From Girardinichthys multiradiatus (Eukaryota > Chordata > Actinopteri > Cyprinodontiformes > Goodeidae): a stretch of 64,000 nt of DNA. The notes under the pieces are model-generated. The model made no database searches. It was not told the origin of the DNA and worked only from the letters and a program-made list of their open reading frames with translations. Each line of letters begins with the position of its first letter. Positions within the stretch are counted from its first letter, which is position 1. Shown piece by piece: positions 34,721 through 45,479 of the stretch. Position numbers and translations under genes: made by a program. The DNA lies in contig NC_061806.1 in NCBI RefSeq assembly GCF_021462225.1, positions 5,638,734-5,702,733 on the forward strand. Reading direction: 5' to 3'.

Positions 34721-35169
34721 TTCTCAGCAACACGTTTTGCCTCTTATCTTAGTTTTGACACCTCCTTCTCCAAGTATCTGCTGCATCTCTTGTTGTAAAC
34801 TCAGCCACCTCAGAAGATCGTCAGAGAATGGCGAGTACACTGGACATTCTTTTGGAGAGGGTGAAACAGTTACAGTTCGGCAGCAGGACACTCAATATTA
34901 TGATGACCACAGAGCTCTTCAGCAGAGCAGTACTTCTGAATATGAGCATGGAGGATGGTATCAATACCCTTCACCAGACCGATCGCAAGACACCCTTCTG
35001 CTGGAAGATACTTTACACAAGGAAGGATGTCATCACCTCCAACATGGTAAGCTACCAGTAGTGGGTAATGAGGACCACTTACCAACTACCGACACAGGCC
35101 CAGACTGAGCAGCCTGATGCATCGAAGAGTGGTTTGAATAGGGATACATACACTTCAAGTTATGAGGAG

Positions 35170-35497
35170 CTGGACTAAGCCTCTCATTTTAGGTTGGGAC
35201 TTTCTAGCTGCTAATGGTATTGTTGTGAAACCTAAAACTAAATCTCTTATAATGGATAATAGATGACACAGTAGTCCCATTGGTTAGCCCACGTCTGTAT
35301 GCTCCTAAGCTGATTGAGGTTTCAGTTTCTTCGACTTTATCAGTTCCTTCTATGTATGAAATATTCGTTGCTGCAAAACTGGATGCACCACTTACAGGTT
35401 TAGTGCCCTCTGGTTATGTAGTTGTGTTTGAGCCACGCTATATTTCTAAATCAGAGACTGGTTTTGCATGGACAGTTGAGAAAGCTGAACAGGGTCA
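35170..35497 (+). pseudogene. Gypsy protease-downstream region
   Basis: 'KPLILGWDFLAANGIVVKP' matches the segment that follows the aspartic protease (L-G-x-D-F-L). It continues in another frame with 'LVPSGYVVVFEPRY' and 'GFAWTVEKAEQGH'. The DTG motif itself is not readable. The sequence breaks at about 35,498, where an insert begins. Confidence 0.45.
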
Positions 35498-35942
35498 CAT
35501 CAGTATTATGTTTACATGCACAACATTTTATTATTGGATAAAAATGTATTCGGATTAAAAAAACAAAAAATAATCAGATTGCACCATTTATATGGGCATA
35601 AGTAATCGGAATAAAACAGCCGGTTGGACAAAAAATGTAAACTTGCCAATTGGAATATTCTGTTAGCATCTAGCCAGAGCGACTAGCTACTCAAGGCCGA
35701 AATACGTCACATTGATGCGGGGTGCACATGCCCACTTAGGTCAGTTTGAATCATTCAAAATAATTTCATCCTGTCAAGTGTTTTATATGCATGCTGCTAT
35801 GGATTGTCAATGGGCATAAGCTACCCCTCTCAATTTCATCCTGCCGAATCCGATCAGAATATTCGGACTGACATGTTTACATAACACATTTTTAGTCTGA
35901 GTGGCAGTTTATTCCGATTACATATGTCCATGGATCACAACA
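35498..35942. mobile_element. MITE-like insertion inside the Gypsy element
   Basis: About 445 bp interrupt Gypsy coding sequence, which resumes at about 35,943. The ends are roughly inverted: the left has 'gtttacatgcacaac' and 'tattcggatta', and the right has 'cttattccgattacata'-like sequence ('gtttattccgattacatatg') with 'tgtttacataacac'. Several 'ttcggatt/aatccga' inverted motifs lie inside. No coding capacity. The family is not identified, and the target duplication is unclear. Confidence 0.45.
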
Positions 35943-36059
35943 AGGGAACCTGCGAGATGTGTTAAACTCGTTTTCTGACATTTTCAGCCAGAACTCACAT
36001 GACTTTGGAAGAACGAATCTGGTTACTCACAAAAATGATACCAGCTGAGACAAACCAAT

Positions 36060-36660
36060 CTCTCAAAGGGCATATCGTACTTTTCCAACTGTGAAAGCAA
36101 AAATTCAATGGCAAGTGGTGAGGCTTAAAGCTCAGGACCTGATTGAAGATAACACAAGCCCCTGGGCCAGCCAAGTGGTGATGGTTAAAAAGACAGATGG
36201 TACATACAGATTTTGTGTCGATTTCAGAAAACTAAATTCAGTGACCATCACAGATCTTATCCCTTGGGTGGATTATAGTTTGGATGCACTGTCTGGTTCT
36301 CAGTTTTTCTTTACTATGGACATGTCAAGTGGATATTGGTAAGTTAAATGGAACCTGCAGACAGACCAAAGACTGCATTCATGACAGGAGAAGGTCTTTA
36401 TCAATTCAAAGTGATGCCTATGGGTTTCAAGAATTCCCCACCAATATTTCAGAGGTTAACGAAGCTCATTCTGAGGGGTCTCCATTAGGCTACATGTGTA
36501 ATTTACTTGGATGACCTCATTTGTATGGGACGCAACTTTGATGATCACTTGAGAAATTTGACTGCCATTCTCATACGGTTCAGACAGGCGGGATTGAAGC
36601 TTATTCCAAAGACGTGACTTTTGTAAAGCTGTAGTGAAGTGCATGGGTCACATTGTTTCA
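36060..36660 (+). pseudogene. Gypsy reverse transcriptase
   Basis: The first frame (36,091-36,342) gives 'SPWASQVVMVKKTDGTYRFC', 'VDFRKLNSVTI' and 'FFFTMDMSSGYW'. After a frameshift come 'FKVMPMGFKNSPPIF' and the catalytic 'VIYLDDLICMGRNFDDHLRN' near 36,494. Frames change at least twice more before the connection region. YLDD is preserved. The motif wording differs from the Gypsy copy at 27-28 kb, so it is a different lineage. Confidence 0.75.
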
Positions 36661-36879
36661 CAAATGGACTGACACTAGATCCTGATAACAGCAAGCACAT
36701 ACATGAAGGGACTGTTCCAAAGTCCTCATCTCAGAATTTCTTGGACTCTGTTCTTACTGCAGCCGTTTTGTGCACAAATATGCCTTCATTGCCGATTCTT
36801 TGCACAGACTCACACAAAAATATGTATTGTTTGCCTGGACCGAGTAATGTCAAGTTACATTTCAGACACTGAAAGCTGC

Positions 36880-37306
36880 ACTTACCTTTCCTCCTATTAT
36901 TGATTTTCCTGACTTCCACCAACTGTTCATCCTCAGTACTGATCCCTCTAATTGTGCAGTAGGCTCCGGGCTTTTACAGGTTCAGGATGGTGAAGAACGA
37001 GTCATAGCATATGCTAGTCATGTTCTGACCAGTGCAGAGAGGAACTGGTCCACACATAATAAAGAACTCTGGGCCATCGTTTGGTCAGTCAGGCACTTCC
37101 AACATTATTTAGGTTTGAACCCATTCACAATCATCACTGATCGCCCACTACTCAGCCTCCGAAAGATGGATGTCACACATGACCCTAGTGGCCAGAGGGG
37201 TCACTGGGTTTTGGAGTTTAATCCATATTGTTGGACAATTCTACATAAAGAGGGAAAAGTGCACACAAATACAGATGCTACGTCGCAAATCCCAGTCATA
37301 ACCTAA
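36880..37306 (+). pseudogene. Gypsy RNase H
   Basis: An open translation includes 'LSTDPSNCAVGSGLLQVQDG' (catalytic Asp), 'VIAYASHVLTSAERNWSTHN' with the Glu in 'KELWAIVWSVRHFQHYL', and 'TIITDRPLLSLRK' (second Asp). The tail 'INTDATSQIP' style end ('HTNTDATSQIP') leads to a stop at 37,304. These are the Ty3-type RNase H motifs in order. Confidence 0.7.
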
Positions 37307-37589
37307 AAGCCCGGTGCTGAGGAAACTGTTGCGTGACCTTCCCACAAAAACCCTCCTGCTCCTGTTCATCTAGAGGCTCCAGCTGCTCCAGTGCTGAAAC
37401 ACACACAACCACAGCTTCCATCTCAGACCAACATGACAGCTGAAGTTTGTGCATCGCAAAGAGACAGTTCTGGGCCTCAAACTACTTATGAAAGTATTAA
37501 CATCCTGACATTTACATTTTCTGGTCAGGGAAGTAACATTTTGTCTAAGCAATTGGCTTATCCACTTCTATCTGTAGTGTATACATGGG

Positions 37590-38176
37590 TGTAGGACAAC
37601 AAACGACCTTATCTAAGGTTATGGACAAGTTACGAAGGAAACTGTGTTGGCAATTCCCTAAACTTGTTATTTCCAAAGGTTTACTTTGTCGACAGGCTGA
37701 TGCTGTACAAGGGAAGCAAGTCGTGTTTCAGGTTCTGATACCTCAAATGCTTATCACAAAGACTTTACATATGCTGCATGATAACCCATCTTCTGGTCAT
37801 TACAGTGCTGATCGCACACCTAAGAAATCCTTAACTATGTGTTACTGGCCAAATATAACATCTGATATTGAATGATTTTGTAACCTTATGTCAAACATGT
37901 GAAGCTTGCAGGAAGCCTGTTTCGAAATACAGAGCCCCCTTATGGTCTATACAGAAGACAGACATTTCCAGCTTTTATGCGCAGATATCACTGAAATGCC
38001 CATCACCTCTAAAGAGAACACATATGTCCTTGTGGTGCAAGACAATTTTACAAAACATGTGAATGCATTTCCTATGTGTGATCAAAGGGCACAGACTGTT
38101 GCAGATATCCTGTTTGAACATTTCATTCTTGAACATGGAGTTCTAGATGAGCTGTTTTCAGATACTGCAGACAGTA
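37590..38176 (+). pseudogene. Gypsy integrase, cut by a Tc1 insertion
   Basis: Three frames carry the zinc domain (His in 'MLHDNPSSGHYSADRT', Cys in 'LCQTCEACRKPVSKY') and the first catalytic Asp in 'LLCADITEMPITSKENTY'. 'HFILEHGVLDELFSD' brings the second Asp. Four codons later the reading meets TA and the Tc1 terminus, so the domain stops before the Glu. The rest was not found beyond the Tc1. Confidence 0.7.
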
Positions 38177-39437
38177 CAGGGGTTGGACAATGAAAATGAA
38201 ACACCTGTCATTTTAGTGTGGGAGGTTTCATGGTTAAATTGGACCAGCCTGGTAGCCAGTCTTCATTGATTGCACATTGCACCACTAAGAGCAGAGTGTG
38301 AAGGTTCAATTAGCAGGGTAAGAGCACAGTTTTGCTCAAAATATTGAAATGAAACATTATGGCTGACATACCAGAGTTCAAAAGAGGACAAATTGTTGGT
38401 GCACGTCTTGCTGGCGCATCTGTGACCAAGACAGCAAGTCTTTGTGATGTATCAAGAGCCACGGTATCTAGGGTAATGTCAGCATACCACCAAGAAGGAC
38501 GAACCACATCCAACAGGATTAACTGTGGATGCAAGAGGAAGCTGTCTGAAAGGGATGTTCGGGTGCTAACCCGGATTGTATCCAAAAAACATAAAACCAC
38601 GGCTGCCCAAATCACGGCAGAATTAAATGTGCACCTCAACTCTCCTGTTTCCACCAGAACTGTCCGTCGGGAGCTCCACAGGGTCAGTATACACGGCAGG
38701 CTGCTATAGCCAAACCTTTGGTCACTCATGCCAATGCCAAATGTCGGTTTCAATGGTACAAGGAGTGCAACTCTTGGGCTGTGGACTGAAACATGTATTG
38801 TTCTCTGATGAGTCCACCTTTACTGTTTTCCCCACATCCGAGAGAGTTACGGTGTGGAGAAGCCCCAAAGAAGAGTACCACCCAAACTGTTGCATGCCCA
38901 GAGTGAAGCATGGGGGTGGATCGATGATGGTTTGGGCTGCCATATCATGGCATTCCCTTGGCCCAATACTTGTGCTAGATGGGTGCGTCACTGCCAAGGG
39001 CTACCGAACCATTCTTGAGGACCATGTGCATCCAATGGTTCAAACATTGTATCCTGAAGGCGGTGCCGTGTATCAGGATGACAATGCACCAATACACACA
39101 GCAAGACTGGTGAAAGATTGGTTTGATGAACATGAAAGTGAAGTTGAACATCTCCCATGGCCTGCACAGTCACCAGATCTAAATATTATTGAGCCACTTT
39201 GGGGTGTTTTGGAGGAGCGAGTCAAGAAATGTTTTCCTCCACCAGTATCACGTAGTGACCTGGCCACTATCCTGCAAGAAGAATGACTCAAAATCCCTCT
39301 GACCACTGTGCAGGACTTGTATATGTCATTCCCAAGACGAATTGACGCTGTATTGGCCGCAAAAGGAGGCCCTACACCATACTAATAAATTATTGTGGTC
39401 TAAAACCAGGTGTTTCAGTTTCATTGTCCAATCCCTG
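38177..39437 (+). mobile_element. Tc1 element with short inverted repeats
   Basis: Flanking TA at 38,175-38,176 and 39,438-39,439. The terminal repeats are about 31 bp: 'caggggttggacaatgaaaa' on the left and, reversed on the right, 'cagggattggacaatgaaac', both running to 'gaaacacctg'. The length is 1.26 kb. It lies inside the integrase of the Gypsy element, so it is younger than that element. Confidence 0.9.
38359..39382 (+). pseudogene. Tc1 transposase with frameshifts and stops
   Basis: The start MADIPEFKRGQI begins a helix-turn-helix region ('TKTASLCDVSRATVSRVMSA'). The frame breaks near 38,700, and a TGA near 38,787 is followed by a second frame shift. The DDE part is then readable: 'VLFSDESTFTVFP', 'VYQDDNAPIHTARLV' and 'SPDLNIIEPLWGVLEE'. 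A TGA replaces a conserved Trp after 'LATILQEE', beyond which 'FPRRIDAVLAAKGGPTPY' completes the protein. All three catalytic residues are present. It belongs to a different family from the other Tc1 copies in the window. Confidence 0.88.
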
Positions 39438-39454
39438 TATGTCAGACTGCACTT

Positions 39455-39571
39455 TCATCCAGGGTGTACCCCGCCTCTCGCCCGTAGACCACTGGAGAAA
39501 GGCACCAGCTCCCCCGCGACCATGTACGGAAGAAGCAGGTATAGAAAATGGATGGATGCATGGATGGGTGG
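39455..39571 (+). mobile_element. 5'-truncated SINE-like repeat with (TGGA)n tail
   Basis: 'ccagggtgtaccccgcctct' through 'gtatagaaaatggatggatg' is the reverse-oriented counterpart of the left part of 21,324-21,674. The TGGA-rich tail is well preserved. It sits just after the Tc1 right end and before the candidate 3' LTR. Confidence 0.7.
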
Positions 39572-39573
39572 TT

Positions 39574-39790
39574 TGTTCTAAATTTGCAGGTACTATATTT
39601 TCTTTATCTGGTATATGGTTGAGGTGGAGTGATGCATAAGGAAAAAGAGTGTGTTCATTTGGTGGAGTGTACGTAAGGAAGAAGAAAGAAAAATGAAGGC
39701 CTGCACTTATTTGGATCCTTAATTGTCCCGTGCTATCTCTTACCCAAGACAGTACAGAGTTAACAATAAGGAAAACCAACCAGTGTTACA
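39574..39790 (+). repeat. Right direct repeat (candidate 3' LTR)
   Basis: Starts TGTT, ends TTACA, 217 bp, and matches 32,533-32,637 at both ends in the same orientation. A purine-rich tract inside it ('aaggaagaagaaagaaaaat') is missing from the left copy. Confidence 0.45.
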
Positions 39791-41010
39791 ATATTTTAGC
39801 TACCCCTGCATGTAGCTCTTATAAAAAACAAGCTTTTGTCTTGCGGTCATACTACTTATTCAAGATATATGGAGAATACAGGAGACTGATAAAACTGTCA
39901 TGAAAAATGTAAGAGAATGTAAGACAACAGTGAAAGCTGGACGTTTCTCCAAAACTGATGAAAAGACAGGAGTGAAACTATCCAGGAGCCTCCAACATAC
40001 AGGAAGCTACAGGAATTTGTGCCCAGTACTGGTTGTGATTATATAACGTCTATACGATGGTATATTTAAAAAGCATTGAGTTTTTGAACCCTTCTCCTGA
40101 GTGATATCTCTATACAATGAGACAATTTTGATTCAACCTCTGAAAATTATTGCTGAAGGATACAAATGAGTACATTTCTGGAAAATCCTACTTGGACGAA
40201 TGAACATTATTTCAGCTTAATCACATTCTTTAAAGCCAATAACAGGGATCAATGCATGAAGACTTAATGCTAAAATTGAATAAAAGGGTGCTTCATCAAT
40301 TAAAGTATTTTTAAGGGTGTGCAAACTGATACAAGTAGGTTGTTGCATCTTTTTTAACTTTCATAATATTCCCAGAAAAATTTTCAGATCAGTTTTGCAG
40401 GATAAATATCAAATTAAAAAGTTTTAAAATGATTTCTTAAGGTCTTCTTTTTGTACATGACACATGCTATTGTTTCAACAAGGATGTGTAAACTCAACTC
40501 TAACTGCTTAAATAAAAACTTGTTTCCTTTTTATTGAAGACATTTCTGTTCTCTTCCAAAAGGCTTCCTTGACTCTAAACTTGCTGAATCATATCTAAAC
40601 AATCCTTTAGGTTATAATGTGGTGTGTCCACAACTCAAATTGTGGACAATAAAGCTTTGTTCACAATCAGAGAACTATTCACAGGGAAAACATTCTAAAA
40701 TTCTCATACCGCAGGATTTTATGGTTCATTTTTTTTTTGAGAGTGTCCAGTTATCTAAGTACATTTGGGGATCAGTTTATTAAACTCCTCTGGGTTCACT
40801 GGACTGTTCTGCTGACAGGCAGGGTGGTGGCAGTCCAGTGTAGTTGTAACTGGATTGAACAAGCCCCACTCGTGCATAAATACTGAGCCTGTCCATGTCC
40901 ACCGCCTGCAGGTGGGATACTGACAGCAGCACTCCTCCCCCACTGTCAGCCTGCTCACTAGGAGTAATGAGGCACACCACACACAAACACACATTCAGCA
41001 CAAAGCCTAT
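39791..41010. other. No recognised feature
   Basis: AT-rich sequence with no convincing gene or element. Confidence 0.45.
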
Positions 41011-41012
41011 TG

Positions 41013-41120
<108 letters not shown>

Positions 41121-41782
41121 AGCTAAAGGGTGTTTCTCTGGCTGTTAGATCAAGGGTAACAGAAGAAACAGCATCAACTACTAATGATGTTGGTGCAAGA
41201 TGAATTGCACCATCACTCTGCTTTTTGTCTGAAGACACTTAGAAAACAACTTTACAATAAACTTTATTGTAATTTCTTTTATTTGTCATATGCGCAGCAG
41301 GAGAAATAGGAATATGTTAATGGAGATTATGGATGACAAACAGAGGAGAGAGACAAAGGCACCATGTTGAGATTGGTGGAACCCTGGTGGGTACAAGCAC
41401 CTGCGTGTTTGAGTGTTTGTGCGCAATGTGTGCATACACTCACACACATTCCACGTGGGGTGACCTGCCAGGCAGAATACAGCAGTTAAACTCAGGCTCT
41501 TCACACCCATACAGAATAATGGCTGCAATTTGGCACTTGATGAAGCTTAGAGTAAACAAACAATTTCACCTGCCTCCGTTAAGTTTAATAGTCCCCCAAT
41601 TTTGGCTGTCCGCCTTTAGCAATTTTTTTTTTCCAACCATTTGTTTCCAAGTATGCCTACACTGAAAGAGGATAAATACGGTTCGGTTGTTGGGTGTATT
41701 AACCCTCATAATTCATAAAACCTATCCCCAGCATCATAACCTCATCAAAGTGCTTGGTTACATTTTATTTTTCATGGAAAAG

Positions 41783-41916
41783 TTCCCACACCTTTGGGAA
41801 AATTCGACGAGTGCTTCAGCGACCTCCTCCAATATCATGAAAAATTTGCTGAAACACTTCATCTGATTATGGGGTCAGTCCCTTCTGTCTATGGAAACAA
41901 CAGACACAGCAAAGTG
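41783..41916 (+). other. Possible exon of an unknown gene
   Basis: A pyrimidine-rich tract and AG precede about 44 open codons that read 'VPTPLGKFDECFSDLLQYHE' and then 'KFAETLHLIMGSVPSVYGNN', ending at a donor (AAAGTG|GTAAGC). The peptide is amphipathic and looks like coiled or helical protein, not low-complexity sequence. The product is not recognised, and the acceptor is only fair. Confidence 0.3.
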
Positions 41917-42441
41917 GTAAGCTGCAAATAACACTAAAATGACAACAAACTTTATTTAAGACATACATTTATTGTGTGCTGATATGACATCTATTGTTGT
42001 GATAGCAGTAGCATGTAGTGTTTGTGCTGTGAGCTGCTTTTAGTTCCTTGAGGACAGAATCTTACTGCAACAATAGATATATTTTTTTTTTTTTTTTACA
42101 TAAATAGATAATTTTTATCAAACTACAAAAATGGACGAACGTGTTAAAATGTAGCGCTCTTTGACCTAGAGGGTGGCAGGGTGTGAAGCGACCGCACCAA
42201 AACGAGTTGCTGTCAGACGCACCTCTAGTGATGGGACTTATGGCTCTTTGAAAGAACCAAAATTTACAACTAAAGATTGATATTTTTATTTTAAGGCACA
42301 AAACAGAACCACAATATATTCATGCAAAAAAATGTTTTTTTGTGTATATATTTTCCATAAAATCAAAACATAAATATCAAATACCCACGTAGCTCTTCAC
42401 ATTTGAAGTGAGTATTAAAAGCATTTATTGCTATGAGTAAT

Positions 42442-42620
42442 ATGGAGTTTAAACAAAAATTCAACATGGAAGACTCACCACCCCGCCACGTCCAATCACT
42501 CCTCACTGGCTGCACCCAATCAACGGCAGATTCGCACTCCTCCTCGGCCAATCATCTCCCAGGGCATCACTTTTAAAGACCTTCTGCATGGAAGACACCG
42601 CTCTTCTGCTGAGTTTTGAC
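42442..42620 (+). repeat. Split direct repeat A1
   Basis: Starts 'atggagtttaaacaaaaatt' and contains 'aatcatctcccagggcatca'; about 85 per cent similar by eye to A2. Confidence 0.85.
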
Positions 42621-42739
42621 AATCAGCTGCGACATGTCCGACTAGTTTTTGGCGACTTGGTGGTTCCTCGCACTTCCTTCACAATTCCGCCCTCCTTCCT
42701 CCTCCTCCACTTGTAGGAGCGTTTGACTGGCCTCCTGCC

Positions 42740-43640
42740 GTGATGGCCCTTTTTCTCCTCGTCTCAGCTCCGGGCATGTGGAAACGCCTTAAGAACTCCT
42801 CCAATCCTCCTACTAAGCGTCGCCAAGGTCGCCCTGCCTTCACCCCGGCTCCCGCCGACGCGTCGCCCGGCCTCTGCAGTGGTTCTCCTCCGATCTGGCC
42901 TCTCAAACCAATCTTCCCGCTCCCCAGGCTCCGACGTCTTCTTCTACTCCGGTCATCCCACAATCTTTCCTGCTTCATTCATCTCGTCCATGGATTCACT
43001 CCAGAGCTTCATATCTTCTTTTACTCAGCTCCTCCGGGAGTTTGCCTCCAATTCTGCCTCATCAGCATTTCCTCTTCTCCACTTCCCCTGACATTCACCC
43101 TCGCAACGCTCGTCCTGGCTCATCTCTGAGGGTGAGATGTATCACTTCATTCTCTTTTCTCAACTGTTTCCTCAATCATATGCCCTTTAAGCACGCTGTG
43201 TTTCCCACTCCTCTTTTACATTCTGGTAGATCACATACTCCCATGCTTCCAACATCTCACTCAGGCTCCGCTCCAAATCCTGAAGGGGCAGCTCATTAAT
43301 CTGGTTCCTCTCATTTTACTATCTCCTGAGGTTGACCATTGTATCACTTTCCCTGATGGCTTTAATGCTGTGTTTAAATTATTTACTGCCCACCTTTATA
43401 AGAATCCCCTTTGGCGAGCTTCCGGACGCCTTTAAGCATTTCAGAGACGTCTTCTGCTCTGTTATCAGAGCATAGAATAAGCGCAATACCTATTCCCCTC
43501 TCATCGTTGACCTACATTTCAAACATGGCTTCCAGATTTTTCTATCACAAATCCTTCTCTGCCAAAGCTGCATGCACATTCGCTCAATCAGGAGTTTGCC
43601 TAGACTGGTTTATTCTCACCACTGAAATTTTGTCATGACA
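42740..43640 (+). pseudogene. Ngaro/DIRS ORF1 (gag-like)
   Basis: The first part is Pro/Ser-rich and basic ('SNQSSRSPGSDVFFYSG', 'MDSLQSFISSFTQLLREFAS'). After stops, the region 43,360-43,640 has 'FKHFRDVFCSVIRA', 'LIVDLHFKHGFQ' and 'FGVCLDW'-like text with 'TEIL'. That matches the conserved C-terminal block of fish DIRS/Ngaro ORF1 proteins (D-x-Y-L ... F-Y-x-Y-H ... A-A ... W-x-x-L-D-T-E-L). Many stops and frameshifts. Assignment is from family memory. Confidence 0.5.
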
Positions 43641-44425
43641 CAAGCTGATTCTTGTGGCTCAGTTGGCCTTGTTTCAGTTCTTTATGGTCCGTACCATCTC
43701 GGTTAAAAAGAGGGTCTCTCAAACGGTTGGTTCTCAATCCTTTCGTTGTCAGAGCCTTGCATGTGAACACATCATTACAGCTAATAAATATACAAAACGT
43801 AAATACCTTCAGTAACTAACAATATACTGCTTTAAATCTTTTGCCCCATTATTTACCATGAATGAATTATTTACCTTAAATATTTACAAACCCCATTTAT
43901 CCTTGACAGTCTTTCCCTTGAGTGCTTTTACCACGTATATTTATTCAATTTGGAACCATCGCCTTCTATATTTTCTCCATACAATAAATTAAATGCAACT
44001 CAAATTATTTTAATTGTCTTTGACTTTACTTAGCTTATTATATTAAAACTAATAAACCTTCATATTAGCTCCCTCTACTGGGGGGATGTGTTTTTAAAAG
44101 CAACCTGTTTGCTCCGTAGAATATCTAAATATTCATTTATGCATTTGAACATTTAAACCAACCTTCTTCCTTTATTAACCAGGATCTAAGGAACCATTTA
44201 CTGTTTTAATATACATCTTATCTATATCTTATCCCGTCTAATTATGGAGCACACTTTCTTTCTGCATATCGGGTCGGCGCTGCGTTATTCAGTTTGAGAC
44301 AATCAGTTTACAGCACCTTTCCGGACTAACTGTTTTCAAATTTAAGTATTAACTGCATTATTGCCACAGCAAAATAACAAACTCTTACTAAACAATCTAT
44401 GTACAGTCAATATTAGTAAGTTCCT
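43641..44425. other. AT-rich spacer replacing most of the reverse transcriptase
   Basis: The RT would be expected here, but no RT motif is readable on the plus strand. The base composition is much more AT-rich than the flanks, so this may be an insertion or a deletion junction. Confidence 0.35.
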
Positions 44426-44429
44426 TTCA

Positions 44430-44960
44430 CAGACGTAGCTCTTACCTCCGGCGAATCTTGGCAGGCCGTAACTCATAACTTCATAATTTCTGCCAGTAAT
44501 GTTCCAGGTTTCTAAATATGTCGCTCATGCCCTGTCTCGTTTAAAATTTTCAGGTCTTCCGCCATTTCTGTCCATCAGCCTACTTTTACATTACTCCGAT
44601 TATTCCTCTCTCCTTCCTCTTTCGCAATCTGCCAAACACTGCTGTATCTCAGGTCTAGCTCTTTTTACTTTCAAACCTTATTCCTTCGTCTGGCAAAACT
44701 TTTAAAACTTTGAAAATGTTACCTTGCTAATAACACGTCATCGTACCTGGTTTACATTCAGTCATAGCTTTCATTGCTCATTGTTTGAACATCATCATTA
44801 TAAGCTCCCCTACAGCTGCAGGCTTTAACAGGCATCAATTTTCATCGAAAGATCATCTTTCTGAGCCCACTCCGAGCATTTTCACTCTACGCACAAACTT
44901 CTCCTCAAAGGCATCTCAAAACATTGCATTCCGAAATGCGCATAGTTCCCCAAGGTCGCT
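44430..44960 (+). repeat. Diverged partial duplicate of the RNase H-recombinase junction
   Basis: Parallels 45,375-45,850: 'aggtcttccgccatttctgt' matches 'aggtcttccgtcgtctctgc', and 'ctgagcccactccgagcatt' matches 'ttgaacccactccaagcctg'. It lies upstream of the RNase H part, so gene order is scrambled: two element copies are fused, or part was duplicated. Confidence 0.6.
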
Positions 44961-44999
44961 CCTTTATTTTTCGCCTTTTGGATCTGGCTAATTCCGTCC

Positions 45000-45455
45000 C
45001 CTCTCTGGATGGTTTCTTTAGATGAGGTTGCCGCTCTGACTTGTCTTTCTGGTCCTCTCTCCTGCAGAACTGGAATGGTATATCTTTCTTTTATGATGAC
45101 GTCGACACGTCAGCAGATTCCATTCAGTTTTCACGGACGCAGCTCCGTCCGTACGTTTTGGGCGATTTCTTCAGGGTGCATGGTTCACTGGCATCTGGCC
45201 ACCTTTCTTTCCCCAATCCGAATCATCAGCCTCTTATGAAATAATCCCCATCACTATTGCATGCTGCACCTGGGGCAACCAATGGAAAAGAAAACGCATA
45301 GCCGCTTTATGTGACAATGCAGCCATAGTCGAAGTAATAAATAAACGTCGCTCCTCTTCAAAGTCAATCATGCCCTTCATGCGCCGCATCACCTGGCGAG
45401 CTGTAACTCACAATTTTATTATTACTCCCCGCAATATTCCCGATCATCATAACTC
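45000..45455 (+). pseudogene. Ngaro/DIRS RNase H region
   Basis: 'LLQNWNGISFFYDDVDTSAD' precedes an RNase H fold. After a frameshift near 45,240 comes 'IPITIACCTWGNQWKRKRIA', followed by the catalytic-type 'LCDNAAIVEVINKRRSSSK' and 'NFIITPRNIPDHHNSL' (equivalent of P-G-x-x-N-x-x-A-D). The first Asp lies in the frameshifted 'TDAA' position and is not preserved. This is the DIRS-type RNase H that follows the RT. Confidence 0.55.
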
Positions 45456-45479
45456 ACTTACGATGCTCTTTCATGTTCA

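Larger units (their letters stand above)
32533..39790 (+). mobile_element. Degenerate Ty3/Gypsy retroelement interrupted by a MITE-like insert and a Tc1 element
   Basis: Plus-strand gag (about 34.2-34.7 kb), protease-linked region (35.1-35.5), RT (36.1-36.6), RNase H (36.9-37.3) and the start of integrase (37.6-38.17) are in Gypsy order. Integrase is cut by a Tc1 element at 38,177. A pair of related direct repeats (32,533-32,637 and 39,574-39,790) flanks the whole and may be the LTRs. All frames are broken. The bounds are therefore tentative, but the core from 34.2 to 38.17 kb is firm. Confidence 0.6.

Noticed and set aside
42225..42260. hAT-end-like 'agtgatgggacttatggctc'
   Set aside because: The phrase is familiar from fish hAT MITEs, but no partner end was found beyond the Ngaro element.
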